Assembly: GCF_010470675.1 (NCBI RefSeq) | Contig: NZ_VOIQ01000009.1 | Location: 144,987 to 208,986, forward strand | Direction of reading: 5' to 3' | DNA from: Desulfovibrio sp. JC010 | GTDB lineage: Bacteria > Desulfobacterota > Desulfovibrionia > Desulfovibrionales > Desulfovibrionaceae | DNA: 64,000 bases | Shown here: positions 43,804 through 52,710 of the stretch, one piece after another | Layout: every line of letters starts with the position of its first letter | Position numbering within the stretch: the stretch's first letter is position 1 | Program-made: the position numbers and the translations under genes | Notes under the pieces: model-generated | The model's input: the letters and a program-made list of their open reading frames with translations, nothing else | The model's database searches: none | Told to the model about the DNA's origin: nothing

Positions 43804-44690
43804 TGCGCCTTCTCATATTTGCTTTTTTTATCCTTGCCAGCATGGGTGCCACAATGGCCCATGCCGGCAAGGATGTACTGTTGTCTATTGCCGACACTGC
43901 CAATACCTTCGGGACAGTAAACCCCTGCCCTACCTGAGGAAGCAAAACCCTTGGCGGACTGGCCCGGCGGGCCGGATATCTTCAGGATTTGCGTGCAGCA
44001 CAGAAACATGATGTCCTGCTGCTGGGCGGTGCATATGAATTTCTGCCGACTTCCGGCGAAAAAGTTTCCGATAAAAAACGAAATGCGCTGACTGAAGCTT
44101 TCCAAATCATTAATTATGATTTAGGAATTCTTAGTCCTGCTGAAATGGTTTTTCTGCAAAATTCCCCCAAAGGAATTCCGGAAAACTGGATCGGCAACCC
44201 GGAAGCACAGGTTGTAGCCAAGCCTCTTGCCCATGGTAAGAAGGCAGCCGTAATCATACTTCCATACCTTGAAAAAGGGTCTGACGAACTTCCTCCCGAT
44301 CTCATTGATGAATGCGCCACACTATTCAAGGAGCAACGGGAAAAAGCGGATCTGGTAATCGCCATGAGCTCATGGGGTTACTTCAGGGAGAAGAAATTTC
44401 TCGCCAACCCGGTCATTGGCGGGACTCCTCCGGATATTCTCCTAGGGAGCGGTGACGGACCGGGAATGTCCGGTAGTCTTAACGCAAACAATAAGACTTT
44501 GTGGATACGCAGCTATCCCACCGGAAAAGCGGTCAACAGAATCGATATCTACGAATGGCCCACGCGAACCGAAGACTTTAAATGGTCTTCCGGGCAGAAC
44601 GTAAAATGGTTCCTGCAGACCCTGACTGAAAAGCTTCGCGAGGAGCCGGAAGTCTTAAAGCTGCTCAGTGGTATTTCGGACGATAAGTAA
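43803..44690 (+). CDS. Candidate selenoprotein: secreted UshA/metallophosphatase-like protein with C-x-x-U motif
   Basis: Read through TGA at 43935 as selenocysteine, the frame gives 295 residues. A signal peptide (F-A-F-F-I-L-A-S-M-G-A-T ... A-H-A, 1-21) is followed by I-A-D-T-A-N-T-F-G-T and N-P-C-P-T-U-G with Cys42 and Sec45, then G-G-L-A-R-R-A-G-Y-L, a block typical of UshA-like metallophosphatase-fold proteins. The usual D-x-H metal ligands are absent, so a redox role for C-x-x-U seems more likely than phosphatase activity. The frame has no other stop. A 7-bp hairpin with G-rich loop follows the TGA at the distance expected for a bacterial SECIS. The start ATG overlaps the HU stop; dapA follows. 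A conventional gene finder would begin at about 43989 or call a pseudogene. Confidence 0.82.
43959..43975 (+). promoter_or_regulatory. Candidate bacterial SECIS hairpin
   Basis: Arms CTGGCCC (43959-43965) and GGGCCGG (43969-43975) enclose loop GGC; the loop begins 28 bases after the UGA, inside the 16-37 range described for bacterial SECIS elements, and has G at its first two positions as expected for SelB binding. Confidence 0.7.
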
Positions 44691-44712
44691 TTTAAATTTG
44701 GAGGCTTTAAAA

Positions 44713-45591
44713 ATGACATTCCAAGGAGCATTCACTGCTCTGGTCACTCCGTTCAAAAACGGAGAGATTGATCAGGACGCCTACCGCGAACTGATCGAGT
44801 GGCAGATTGAACAGGGAATCGACGGTCTTGTACCCTGCGGTACTACCGGCGAAGCGGCTACACTTACCCATGAAGAACAAGGTGAGGTTATTAGAATCTG
44901 TGTCGAGCAGGCCAAGGGACGTGTCCCGGTCATCGCTGGCGCGGGTTCCAACAATACTAAAGAAGCCGTAAACCTGACCAAGCTTGCTAAACAGGCAGGC
45001 GCGGACGCCACCCTCCAGATTACCCCTTACTACAATAAACCTACTCCTGCGGGCTTGCTGGCGCATTTCAAAGCCCTTTCCGAAGAGGCTTCCATGCCCT
45101 TCATCCTGTACAATGTGCCCGGACGTACAGGTCTGAACTGCATGCCCGAAACCATCGCCATGATTGCGAATCAGGTTTCCGATGTGGTCGGTGTAAAGGA
45201 AGCTACTGCAAACCTCGGTCAGGTTTCCGATGTAATCGAACAATGCCCCGAAGGTTTCAGCGTGCTTTCCGGTGACGACTTCACTGTACTGCCCCTGCTC
45301 TCCCTCGGCGGACACGGCGTAATTTCCGTTGTCTCCAACATCATGCCTAAAACCATGTCCGACATGTGTGCGGCATTCCGCGCAGGCGACATGAAAAAAG
45401 CACAGGAGCTGCACTTCAAAATGCAGCCTGTAAATCGCATGATGTTTGTTGAAACCAACCCCATCCCGGTCAAAACCGCGCTGGGCATGATGGGTAAATT
45501 CGAAACATCCTTCAGGCTGCCGCTGGTTCCGCTCATGGATGAAAGCAAGGCAAAGCTCGAAGCTCAGCTCAAAGAAAGCGGCCTGATCTAG
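44713..45591 (+). CDS. dapA: 4-hydroxy-tetrahydrodipicolinate synthase
   Basis: 292 residues, normal length. Active-site elements of the family are G-T-T-G-E-A-A-T-L (about 43-51), the tyrosine in F-I-L-Y-N-V-P-G-R-T-G and the Schiff-base lysine in V-V-G-V-K-E-A-T. It condenses pyruvate with aspartate semialdehyde at the start of the diaminopimelate/lysine branch. ATG 44713 follows TTGGAGG; an in-frame start 45 bases upstream lies in the previous gene. A perfect terminator follows. Its position after the selenoprotein gene looks like simple proximity. Confidence 0.96.
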   Translation: MTFQGAFTALVTPFKNGEIDQDAYRELIEWQIEQGIDGLVPCGTTGEAATLTHEEQGEVIRICVEQAKGRVPVIAGAGSNNTKEAVNLTKLAKQAGADATLQITPYYNKPTPAGLLAHFKALSEEASMPFILYNVPGRTGLNCMPETIAMIANQVSDVVGVKEATANLGQVSDVIEQCPEGFSVLSGDDFTVLPLLSLGGHGVISVVSNIMPKTMSDMCAAFRAGDMKKAQELHFKMQPVNRMMFVETNPIPVKTALGMMGKFETSFRLPLVPLMDESKAKLEAQLKESGLI

Positions 45592-45613
45592 ACCGCCTTA
45601 CGCAATAAAATTT

Positions 45614-45648
45614 AAAATCCCGCATGGCTCTCCATGCGGGATTTTTTG
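45614..45648 (+). terminator. Intrinsic terminator after dapA
   Basis: Arms ATCCCGCATGG and CCATGCGGGAT with loop CTCT, then TTTTTT... preceded by A-run, so it may also serve the converging gene at 45678. Confidence 0.93.
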
Positions 45649-45677
45649 TTTTATTACGGCTTCGCCGAGCTGTTTAC

Positions 45678-46061
45678 CTAAAACGACTTAAAAACCTCAG
45701 GTATATACCCTTCCGGCAGATGGGCTGTGCCTTTGGTGACCGGGATGCCTGCTTCTGAGGCCGCATTTCCGGCCAGTTCATCAATTTTATCGCAGAAACC
45801 ATTGCCGAGTTTCCACCCATCTGCTTCTTTTTTGGAGAAGGAACAGGTAGTAACATGCACTGATTCTGCACCTTTAGCCTTTAATATTTTAACCATCTCA
45901 GTGAAGTTTTCACCCGGACAACGGCAGGTAAAAACACCTGCCAATGAACATTCATCATAACCACTGAAACCCTGAATGGTCTGGTCGTAAGATTTAATGC
46001 AATTGGTCAGCGGACATTTGTGCTCATTTTTCTCACATCGAATCATTCCGATTTTAGTCAT
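45678..46061 (-). CDS. CGGC-domain family small cysteine protein
   Basis: About 127 residues. K-I-G-M-I-R-C-E-K-N at the start and the later V-T-T-C-S-F-S-K match the CGGC family, a group of anaerobe proteins thought to bind metal. The name-giving C-G-G-C is here C-R-C-P (F-T-C-R-C-P-G-E-N-F), so one glycine is replaced and the motif is shortened. Further cysteines are in C-P-L-T-N-C-I-K-S and Y-D-E-C-S-L-A. It lies 29 bases after a NifX-like gene and is probably cotranscribed with it, which supports a metal-cluster or cofactor role. The start could be ATG 46061 or a GTG twelve bases upstream. Confidence 0.75.
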   Translation of the reverse strand: MTKIGMIRCEKNEHKCPLTNCIKSYDQTIQGFSGYDECSLAGVFTCRCPGENFTEMVKILKAKGAESVHVTTCSFSKKEADGWKLGNGFCDKIDELAGNAASEAGIPVTKGTAHLPEGYIPEVFKSF

Positions 46062-46090
46062 TTCGTCTCTCACTTCAGATTAACTTCAAA

Positions 46091-46615
46091 CTACGACCTG
46101 CGGCCCATTCCGCCGCCCCCCATGCCTCGACCGCCCATGCCACGGCCTCCGCCGCCCATGCCGCGTCCACCGTTTGCCATGCCCATTCCACGTCCGGTTC
46201 CGCCCATACGGCGACAACCACCGCCCATGCCGCGCCCAGACCCAATGCCCATTCCAGCACCGGGCTGCTGATTATTCATAGACGTAGCTGTTGCTGCCTG
46301 CTCAGAACCGCCAAACACATTAACTGCCTCACGAACAGTCCCGGAAGCAGTCACCATCTGTATTCCGCCCTGCTGCAATGCAGCCTCGGCCTTGGGCCCG
46401 AAAGTCCCGGAAATAACAGCACCTACTCCCTGTTCCGCGAGCATCTGAGCGGTTTGAATTCCCGCTCCCTGCGCCAACTGGCTGTTGCCGCCGTTATCAA
46501 CAAACCTGAATTCTTCTGTTTCCGAATCAAAAATTATAAACCCCGCAGCCCTACCGAAACGAGGTTCGAGCGGGCTGTCCGCATTGGAATTATTTGCACT
46601 TACAGCGATAAGCAT
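46091..46615 (-). CDS. NifX/NifB-like dinitrogenase iron-molybdenum cofactor-binding protein with Gly/Arg/Met-rich tail
   Basis: 174 residues. Residues 1-105 are the NifX/NafY-like cofactor-binding fold: M-L-I-A-V-S-A-N-N, P-L-E-P-R-F-G-R-A-A-G-F-I-I-F-D, G-A-G-I-Q-T-A-Q-M-L and G-V-G-A-V-I-S-G-x-F-G-P-K-A. The last 55 residues are a low-complexity repeat of G-R-G-M-G-G-G units with one C-R-R. Proteins of this fold carry iron-sulfur or molybdenum-iron clusters and occur in sulfate reducers outside nitrogen fixation; no nif genes are nearby. The glycine-arginine-methionine tail could bind metal or nucleic acid. The CGGC-type gene follows on the same strand. Confidence 0.88.
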   Translation of the reverse strand: MLIAVSANNSNADSPLEPRFGRAAGFIIFDSETEEFRFVDNGGNSQLAQGAGIQTAQMLAEQGVGAVISGTFGPKAEAALQQGGIQMVTASGTVREAVNVFGGSEQAATATSMNNQQPGAGMGIGSGRGMGGGCRRMGGTGRGMGMANGGRGMGGGGRGMGGRGMGGGGMGRRS

Positions 46616-46847
46616 AAAAGCCTCCTGTTATGAAATTAATTACTCTTTTCAATTAATTTTGCATAAAGGAGGCCAAATCACTCAACTCAATTATTTCAAG
46701 CAAATAGCCTCAACTCTTTTTCCCGTCAGGCTAAATCTGATTCCAAAAAACCACAAAAAAAGGCGCATAATGCGCCCAAACAAGAAAATAAGCCCCACCG
46801 AAAAATCCAGCAGGGCTTACGTATCAGCAAAATTTGCAAAACTTCAT

Positions 46848-46942
46848 GGCGAAGCCTTAACAAAAGGTTTTGGGATTCTTAAACCCTTTTGCAAAAGGGT
46901 TTAAGGCCCCCGGCAGGGTTCCCCGAAAGGACCGCCGGAGGC
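46848..46942. repeat. Gene-boundary palindromic repeat, copy F
   Basis: Follows the leuB stop on the minus strand: GGCGAAGCCTTAACAAAAGG and TTTTGGGATT lead, 13-bp hairpin at 46878-46905 (arms CTTAAACCCTTTT and AAAAGGGTTTAAG, GC loop), then CCCCGGCAGGGTTCC and CCGCCGGAGGC. With copy G it brackets leuB. Confidence 0.9.
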
Positions 46943-46946
46943 AATC

Positions 46947-48014
46947 TTACAAATTCTTAATAACGGCTTCGCCCATTTCGGTGCAGCCTACGAGCTTGCC
47001 GCCCTCATCCATGATATCTCCTGTACGCAGCCCTTCTGCGAGGGTCTTTTCAACTGCGGCTTCAATGCAATCTGCTTCTTCAGCCATGTTGAAGGAGTAA
47101 CGCAGCATCATGGCGATAGACAGGATGGTAGCCAGCGGGTTGGCTTTGTTCTCGCCTGCGATATCCGGTGCGGAACCATGGATAGGCTCGTACAGACCGG
47201 GGTTGGATGCGCCCAGGGATGCGGAAGGCAGCATGCCGATGGACCCGGTGATTGCTGCAGCTGCATCAGAGAGAATATCGCCGAAGAGGTTTCCGGTCAC
47301 AATGACATCGAACTGGGAAGGATCACGCACCAGCTGCATGGCGGCGTTATCAACGTACATGTGAGTAAGCTCAACTTCGGGGTATTCCTCGGAAACTTCG
47401 ATAACAATTTCACGCCAGACACGGGAAACGTCCAGAACGTTGGCTTTATCTACGGAACACAGACGCTTGTCGCGTTTCATGGCAGCTTCGAAAGCAACCT
47501 TTGCAATACGCTTCACTTCGTGCTCGTAGTAAACCATGGTGTTGTAACCCATGCGTTCGCCATTTTCGGTCTTGGTGCCGCGGGGTTCGCCGAAATAAAT
47601 GCCACCTGTCAGTTCGCGGACAACCATTACATCAAGGCCCTTCTCTACGATATCAGCACGCAGGTAACAGGCATCTTTCAGCTCGGAAAACAGAGCCGCA
47701 GGACGCAGGTTGGCGAACAGGGAAAGCTCTTTACGGATGCCGAGCAGACCTCTTTCAGGACGGATTGCGGGATCAATGGTATCCCATTTGGGGCCGCCCA
47801 CAGCACCGAGCAGCACAGCATCGGACTCTTTGCAAGCCTTAACGGTTTCTTCGGGCAGCGGACCGCCTGTAGCATCAATGGCCGCGCCGCCGATGAGGGC
47901 TTCAGTGGTTTCGAATTTATGACCGAATTTTTCGCCGATTACGTTCAGGACTTTAACGCCCTGCTCCATGATTTCCGGCCCGATTCCGTCACCGGGCATT
48001 ACGCATATTTTCAT
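46947..48014 (-). CDS. leuB: 3-isopropylmalate dehydrogenase
   Basis: 355 residues. Family blocks are [10 protein letters not shown] near the start, [23 protein letters not shown] and the NAD-specific region [15 protein letters not shown]. It oxidises and decarboxylates 3-isopropylmalate in leucine synthesis. It follows leuA-leuC-leuD on the same strand after 178 bases, a gap filled by a gene-boundary repeat, and another repeat follows it. The gap may mean it is expressed separately or at a different level from leuACD. Confidence 0.96.
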   Translation of the reverse strand: MKICVMPGDGIGPEIMEQGVKVLNVIGEKFGHKFETTEALIGGAAIDATGGPLPEETVKACKESDAVLLGAVGGPKWDTIDPAIRPERGLLGIRKELSLFANLRPAALFSELKDACYLRADIVEKGLDVMVVRELTGGIYFGEPRGTKTENGERMGYNTMVYYEHEVKRIAKVAFEAAMKRDKRLCSVDKANVLDVSRVWREIVIEVSEEYPEVELTHMYVDNAAMQLVRDPSQFDVIVTGNLFGDILSDAAAAITGSIGMLPSASLGASNPGLYEPIHGSAPDIAGENKANPLATILSIAMMLRYSFNMAEEADCIEAAVEKTLAEGLRTGDIMDEGGKLVGCTEMGEAVIKNL

Positions 48015-48057
48015 TTTAAAATTCCTATATGATGCGCTTCGCGCTTTTATTTTAAGA

Positions 48058-48145
48058 TGCCTTCGGCGACCCTGCCGGGGGCCTTAAACCCTTTGAAAAG
48101 GGTTTAAGAATCCCAAACTTTTTTAGTAAGGCTTCGCCGTTTTTT
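48058..48145. repeat. Gene-boundary palindromic repeat, copy G
   Basis: GCCTTCGGCGACCCTGCC, hairpin at 48083-48108 (12-bp arms CTTAAACCCTTT and AAAGGGTTTAAG with GA loop), then AATCCCAAACTTTTTTAG and AAGGCTTCGCC. It lies between leuD and leuB, 44 bases from the leuB start. Confidence 0.9.
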
Positions 48146-48192
48146 ATGATCAGACCGTGTTGAAATACAGCCTGTCTGGCACTAATAATTAT

Positions 48193-48687
48193 CTATTTAG
48201 CGAGACGATCTTTTACGTATTCTACCAGTCCGCCGCAGTCGAGGATGCCCTTCATGAATGGGGGAACCGGAGCACAAGTGATGGTTTCACCTGTGGTTAC
48301 GTTCTTGATTTCGCCTTTTTCGGCATCAACTTCGAGCTGATCGCCATCGCCGAGCTTTTCAAAATCATCACCGACTTCGAGGAGGATGAGGCCCATATTG
48401 AAACCGTTACGATAAAAAATACGGGCAAAACTCTTGGCAACTACGACCGGAATTCCGGCACCGAGCAGAGAAATGGGGGCATGTTCACGGGAAGAACCGC
48501 AACCGAAGTTCTCATCAGCGACCATGATATCGTTCTTCTTAACGCGCTTGATCCAGCCTTCTTCAAGACCTTCCATGCAGTTTGCGCCGAGTTCATCAGG
48601 ATCGGTGGTAACCAGAAAACGGGCCGGAATAATCGCATCAGTATCGATATGCGCCCCGACTCTGTGTGCAGTACCTTTAATAGACAT
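48193..48687 (-). CDS. leuD: 3-isopropylmalate dehydratase small subunit
   Basis: 164 residues, the short archaeal/anaerobe-type small subunit. Blocks: [13 protein letters not shown] at the start, [14 protein letters not shown] and [13 protein letters not shown]. With LeuC it isomerises 2-isopropylmalate to 3-isopropylmalate. TAGGAGA precedes the ATG. leuC ends 18 bases upstream. The short form pairs with the long-type LeuC used by methanogens and delta-proteobacteria. Confidence 0.96.
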   Translation of the reverse strand: MSIKGTAHRVGAHIDTDAIIPARFLVTTDPDELGANCMEGLEEGWIKRVKKNDIMVADENFGCGSSREHAPISLLGAGIPVVVAKSFARIFYRNGFNMGLILLEVGDDFEKLGDGDQLEVDAEKGEIKNVTTGETITCAPVPPFMKGILDCGGLVEYVKDRLAK

Positions 48688-48705
48688 ATGTAAATTCTCC
48701 TATTC

Positions 48706-49965
48706 TTAGAGTGCTTCGGGGTCAGTGATAATACCGGTGATTGCAGAAGCTGCTGCTACTGCGGGGCTGGAGAGGAAAACTTCACTCTCGAGACTGCCCA
48801 TGCGGCCCTTGAAGTTACGGTTAGTGGTGGCGATTGCACGCTCACCGCCAGCAAGGATACCCATGTGACCGCCGAGGCAGGGACCGCAGGTTGCGGGTCC
48901 TACGATTGCGCCGGACTCCATGAAAGTTTCAATGAGACCTTCGCGCAGGGCCTGCTTCCAGATGTTCGGGGTTGCGGGCAGTACAATGAGACGCACGTTC
49001 TTGTCAGCCTTGCGGCCTTTGAGAACAGCTGCTGCTTCACGCAGGTCTTCGATACGACCGTTAGTGCAGGAACCGATGACCGCCTGATGGATCTGCATAT
49101 CCTTTACTTCGTCAACGGGCTTGACGTTATCGGGCAGATGCGGGCAGGCAATCTGAGGCTTCATCCCGGTTACATTAATCTTGACCACACGCTCGTAGTT
49201 TGCGTCTGCATCGGCGCGCATTTCCACGTCTCCGGTGCGGCCTGCAGCCTTGCAGTATTCAAGGGTCTTGGCATCAACCGGGAAGAGGCCTACCTTACCG
49301 CCTGCTTCGATAGCCATGTTGGCGATGGTCATGCGGCCTTCGATGGAAAGATTGTCCACAACGGAACCACTGAATTCCAGAGCCTTGTACAGCGCGCCGG
49401 AAACACCGATGGTACCGATGAGGTTGAGGATGTAATCCTTGGCACCCATGTACTTTCCGGGAGTACCTTCAATTTCTACTTTGATGGTCGGCGGAACCTT
49501 GAACCATGTTTCACCGAGAGCCATACCGCCCGCGATATCGGTGGAACCCATTCCGGTGGCGAATGCGCCGAGACCACCGTAGGTACAGGTATGGGAGTCG
49601 GCACCGATTACGATATCGGCAGGACCGACAAGCCCCAGCTCGGGCAGCAGTGCGTGCTCAACGCCGACTTCGCCGCCCTCGTAGTAGTGGGTGATGTTCT
49701 TTTCGTGGGCGAATTCACGGACAACCTTGACCTGCTCTGCGGAATCAATGTCCTTGTTGGGGGTGAAGTGGTCACAGACAAGGGCTACTTTGTCCTTGTC
49801 GAAGACCTGATCCGCGCCCATGGCCTTGAAAGATTTAATGGCAAGCGGGGCGGTAATGTCGTTGGCCAGCACCATGGAAACATTACAACGGACGATCTGT
49901 CCCGGCTCTTTCACAGTTTCTTCGGTATGAGCCTGTAAAATTTTCTCAGCTAAGGTTTTACCCAT
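48706..49965 (-). CDS. leuC: 3-isopropylmalate dehydratase large subunit
   Basis: 419 residues, homoaconitase/archaeal-type large subunit. The iron-sulfur cysteines are in G-S-C-T-N-G-R and G-P-A-T-C-G-P-C-L-G-G-H; the substrate region is D-S-H-T-C-T-Y-G-G-L-G-A-F-A-T-G. It forms the [4Fe-4S]-containing catalytic subunit with LeuD. Its start overlaps the leuA stop by eight bases with GGAGAAG upstream, so leuA and leuC are translationally coupled. The family also contains homoaconitases, but the leu context fixes the role. Confidence 0.95.
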   Translation of the reverse strand: MGKTLAEKILQAHTEETVKEPGQIVRCNVSMVLANDITAPLAIKSFKAMGADQVFDKDKVALVCDHFTPNKDIDSAEQVKVVREFAHEKNITHYYEGGEVGVEHALLPELGLVGPADIVIGADSHTCTYGGLGAFATGMGSTDIAGGMALGETWFKVPPTIKVEIEGTPGKYMGAKDYILNLIGTIGVSGALYKALEFSGSVVDNLSIEGRMTIANMAIEAGGKVGLFPVDAKTLEYCKAAGRTGDVEMRADADANYERVVKINVTGMKPQIACPHLPDNVKPVDEVKDMQIHQAVIGSCTNGRIEDLREAAAVLKGRKADKNVRLIVLPATPNIWKQALREGLIETFMESGAIVGPATCGPCLGGHMGILAGGERAIATTNRNFKGRMGSLESEVFLSSPAVAAASAITGIITDPEAL

Positions 49966-51505
49966 TATTCTTCTCCTGTTTCATGCGTTCAACTCTGTTG
50001 ATAGCGTTGACATAAGCTTTGGCACTGGCGACGATAATGTCTTCGTCAGAACCGCGCCCGATTGATTTAAAACCGTTGTCAGTAATATGAACCGTAACCG
50101 CACCCTGCGCATCAGTTCCACCGGTAACCGCGTTTACGGAATAAAGTTCCAATTTGGGATCGCGTCCGACCATCTTATTGATGGTGGAGAATACCGCGTT
50201 GATGGGACCGTCCCCGAAGCCCACTTCCTGCATGGTTTCCGGATTTTCCTTATCCTTGCTGAAGTCTTCCAGCACGATAGCTGCGTGCGGGGAAACCCCG
50301 GCAGTACCGGAAAATACGGAGAGTTCCTTTACCCGGTAAAGGTCGTGGATACGATATGCTTCTTCCAGAACGAGAGCTTCAACGTCCTCATCAAAAATTT
50401 CTTCTTTCTTGTCAGCCAATGCTTTAACTGCGGAGAAAACCCTTCCGATCTGCTCGTCATCCAGCTGATAGCCCATTTCGTTGAGCTTGCTGCCCAGAGC
50501 GTTACGACCAGAGTGTTTACCGATAACAATGGAAGTGCCCTTCTTACCGATGGATTCCGGGGTCATAATCTCGTAGGTCTGGCGATTCTTAAGCATGCCG
50601 TCCTGATGGATACCGGACTCATGGGCGAATGCGTTGGCACCGACAATTGCCTTATACGGTGAGATGGGCTGACCGATGGTGGTCGCCAATCTGCGGCAAG
50701 AGGGGAACAGCTCTTCGGTGAGGATGGAAGTCTCTACATCATAATAATCCTTGCGGGTATGCAGAGCCATGATCACTTCTTCCAAAGCTGCGTTACCGGC
50801 ACGCTCACCGATACCGGAAAGGGTTACTTCCGCCTGACGGGCACCGGCCTTGATGGCGGCCAGGGTGTTGGCGCAGGCCAGACCGAGGTCGTTATGACAA
50901 TGTACGCTGAAGATTGCCTTGTCACTGTTGGGCACTTCCTTGAGCAGGTACTCGATGAGTTTACCGAACTCGTCCGGCTGGGCGTAACCTACAGTATCAG
51001 GAATGTTAATGGTGGTTGCGCCTTCGGCAATGGCAACCTCTACAACCTGTGCGAGGAAATCCCAGCGGGAACGGGAAGCATCTTCAGCGGAAAATTCAAC
51101 ATTGGGAGTCAGGGATACCGCATGGCGCACAGCCTTGCGGGCCATTTCCAGAATTTCTTCCGGCTCCTTGTTGAACTTGTGCTTCATGTGGATATCGGAA
51201 GTAGCCACAAAGGTATGAATTCTGGGATTCTTAGCGTGCTTGACGGCATCAAAAGCGCGGTCAATGTCAGCTTTCAGTGCCCGGCACAGCCCTGCAACCT
51301 GAATGTCGCCGACAGATTTGGCGATTTCAGTTACCGCTTCGAAGTCACCCTGACTTGCTGCCGGGAATCCGGCTTCGATAATATCCACACCGAGCTTTTC
51401 CAGCTGGCGGGCCATGGTGATTTTCTCAGCCATGTTCATGGTTGCACCGGGGGACTGCTCGCCATCACGCAATGTAGTATCAAAAATGTAAACTTTATCA
51501 GACAT
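49958..51505 (-). CDS. leuA: 2-isopropylmalate synthase
   Basis: 515 residues: HMG-like catalytic barrel (F-D-T-T-L-R-D-G-E-Q-S-P-G near the start, H-C-H-N-D-L-G-L-A at about 200, N-A-F-A-H-E-S-G-I-H-Q-D-G) followed by the C-terminal regulatory domain that binds leucine (about 395-515, Y-S-V-N-A-V-T-G-G-T-D-A-Q-G). It makes 2-isopropylmalate from acetyl-CoA and 2-oxoisovalerate. AGGAGAT lies before the ATG. pssA lies 172 bases upstream, and the gap contains a perfect CGGTAA/TTACCG palindrome. No leucine-rich leader peptide was found, so feedback inhibition rather than attenuation may dominate. Confidence 0.96.
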   Translation of the reverse strand: MSDKVYIFDTTLRDGEQSPGATMNMAEKITMARQLEKLGVDIIEAGFPAASQGDFEAVTEIAKSVGDIQVAGLCRALKADIDRAFDAVKHAKNPRIHTFVATSDIHMKHKFNKEPEEILEMARKAVRHAVSLTPNVEFSAEDASRSRWDFLAQVVEVAIAEGATTINIPDTVGYAQPDEFGKLIEYLLKEVPNSDKAIFSVHCHNDLGLACANTLAAIKAGARQAEVTLSGIGERAGNAALEEVIMALHTRKDYYDVETSILTEELFPSCRRLATTIGQPISPYKAIVGANAFAHESGIHQDGMLKNRQTYEIMTPESIGKKGTSIVIGKHSGRNALGSKLNEMGYQLDDEQIGRVFSAVKALADKKEEIFDEDVEALVLEEAYRIHDLYRVKELSVFSGTAGVSPHAAIVLEDFSKDKENPETMQEVGFGDGPINAVFSTINKMVGRDPKLELYSVNAVTGGTDAQGAVTVHITDNGFKSIGRGSDEDIIVASAKAYVNAINRVERMKQEKNNG

Positions 51506-51596
51506 TTATCTATCTCCTAAAAGAGGCTGCAAGAACAGAATATTTGCAGTTTATAATAAAAATTGGGAATAAAACAGTGAAACAGGTTAAGCTACT

Positions 51597-51609
51597 CGGT
51601 AATTTACCG
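51597..51609. promoter_or_regulatory. Perfect 13-bp palindrome upstream of leuA, candidate operator
   Basis: CGGTAATTTACCG (arms CGGTAA and TTACCG) lies about 90 bases upstream of the leuA start. It has no T-run and no coding role, so a regulator site is possible. Confidence 0.35.
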
Positions 51610-51677
51610 TCCCCTAAAGAATTCTGGCACCTTATGAGCTAATCAGGATGTAGTTGTAGAACTACCTAGTGAAAAGC

Positions 51678-52445
51678 TTATGACAATTCTTTGGAGGACT
51701 TTCCTAGTAGCTTATTGCTTCTGCGGGATAGAATGAAAATAGTATAAATAGGACCGGATACAATGTATCCAATAAAGATCACAAAACCCAGAAACTTGGG
51801 CTGTGAAGCAACCATGGTAAAGAGCGCAATAACGGTAACCATGGAGCTGAAGGGATGAGCTTTGAACACACCGAATTCTTTGAAAGAATTATAGCGGACG
51901 GTACTCACCATCAGAAAAGCGAGGCAATATACAAGCACCAGAGTGAACATGGGCAGTACACTCTGTGCGAGATTTTCAGGAATATAAGGGGTGAACAGGA
52001 TCAGGGTAGACAAGGTACAGCCTGCCGCAGGAATGGGCAAACCGATGAAATGAGCCTTGGAAGTAGTCCCTGACTGAACATTGAAGCGGGCGAGCCTGAG
52101 CACACCGCAGGCCATCAACAAGAAAGCCGCCAGCATACCCAGTCTTCCGAACTGGTGGAGTTGCCAGTGATAGACCATGAACGCAGGAGTAACACCAAAG
52201 GCAACCGCATCCGCCAGAGAATCAAGCTGAACGCCGAATTCACTGCTGGTTCCGGTCAACCTAGCCACCTTTCCGTCGAGACCGTCGAAGAGACAGCTCA
52301 CCAGAATGGCGACAGCACTCATCTCGTACCGTCCTTCCACAACCCAGTTCATCGCGAGGAACCCGCAAAACAGGCTCGACACGGTGAGGAGGTTGGGCAG
52401 GATGTATACGCCCTTGTGCTTCGGTATTCTTTTTTCCTTTGCCAT
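51678..52445 (-). CDS. pssA: CDP-diacylglycerol-serine O-phosphatidyltransferase
   Basis: 255 residues with about six to eight membrane segments. The CDP-alcohol phosphatidyltransferase motif D-G-L-D-G-K-V-A-R-L-T ... G-V-Q-L-D-S-L-A-D lies at about residues 54-78 and carries the conserved aspartates. It makes phosphatidylserine at the inner membrane, the precursor of phosphatidylethanolamine. It precedes leuA on the same strand. psd, which often joins it, is not present here. The pssA-leuA neighbourhood is common in delta-proteobacteria. Confidence 0.93.
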   Translation of the reverse strand: MAKEKRIPKHKGVYILPNLLTVSSLFCGFLAMNWVVEGRYEMSAVAILVSCLFDGLDGKVARLTGTSSEFGVQLDSLADAVAFGVTPAFMVYHWQLHQFGRLGMLAAFLLMACGVLRLARFNVQSGTTSKAHFIGLPIPAAGCTLSTLILFTPYIPENLAQSVLPMFTLVLVYCLAFLMVSTVRYNSFKEFGVFKAHPFSSMVTVIALFTMVASQPKFLGFVIFIGYIVSGPIYTIFILSRRSNKLLGKSSKELS

Positions 52446-52710
52446 GAAAACTTCTTAAACCGATTCGAAAATAAATTCCAGTAGAATCGTATTAGATTTT
52501 TAACTTAAATTTAACCCTTCCGGGCTGAAATGTTCGAAAGGCAACATCTTAGTTACTGCTTTCTGGAATCAGGTAATACTCCCCTGCCCTGCAAAGGTCA
52601 ACCCGTGAAATGTAAAATATTTATATAGCGGTATCAGAGACAAATGAGACTTCGAGCCGTGCAAAACTTAAATCACATAAATATTAACTGAATACTCACC
52701 CAGCACCAGA

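Noticed and set aside
43803..44690. Pseudogene or frameshift explanation for the stop at 43935
   Set aside because: Both flanks are coherent in the same frame, with signal peptide, C-x-x-U and a well-placed hairpin; no shift is needed. A sequencing error remains possible.
51506..51677. Leucine leader peptide upstream of leuA
   Set aside because: No short frame with a run of leucine codons and no clear terminator/antiterminator pair.
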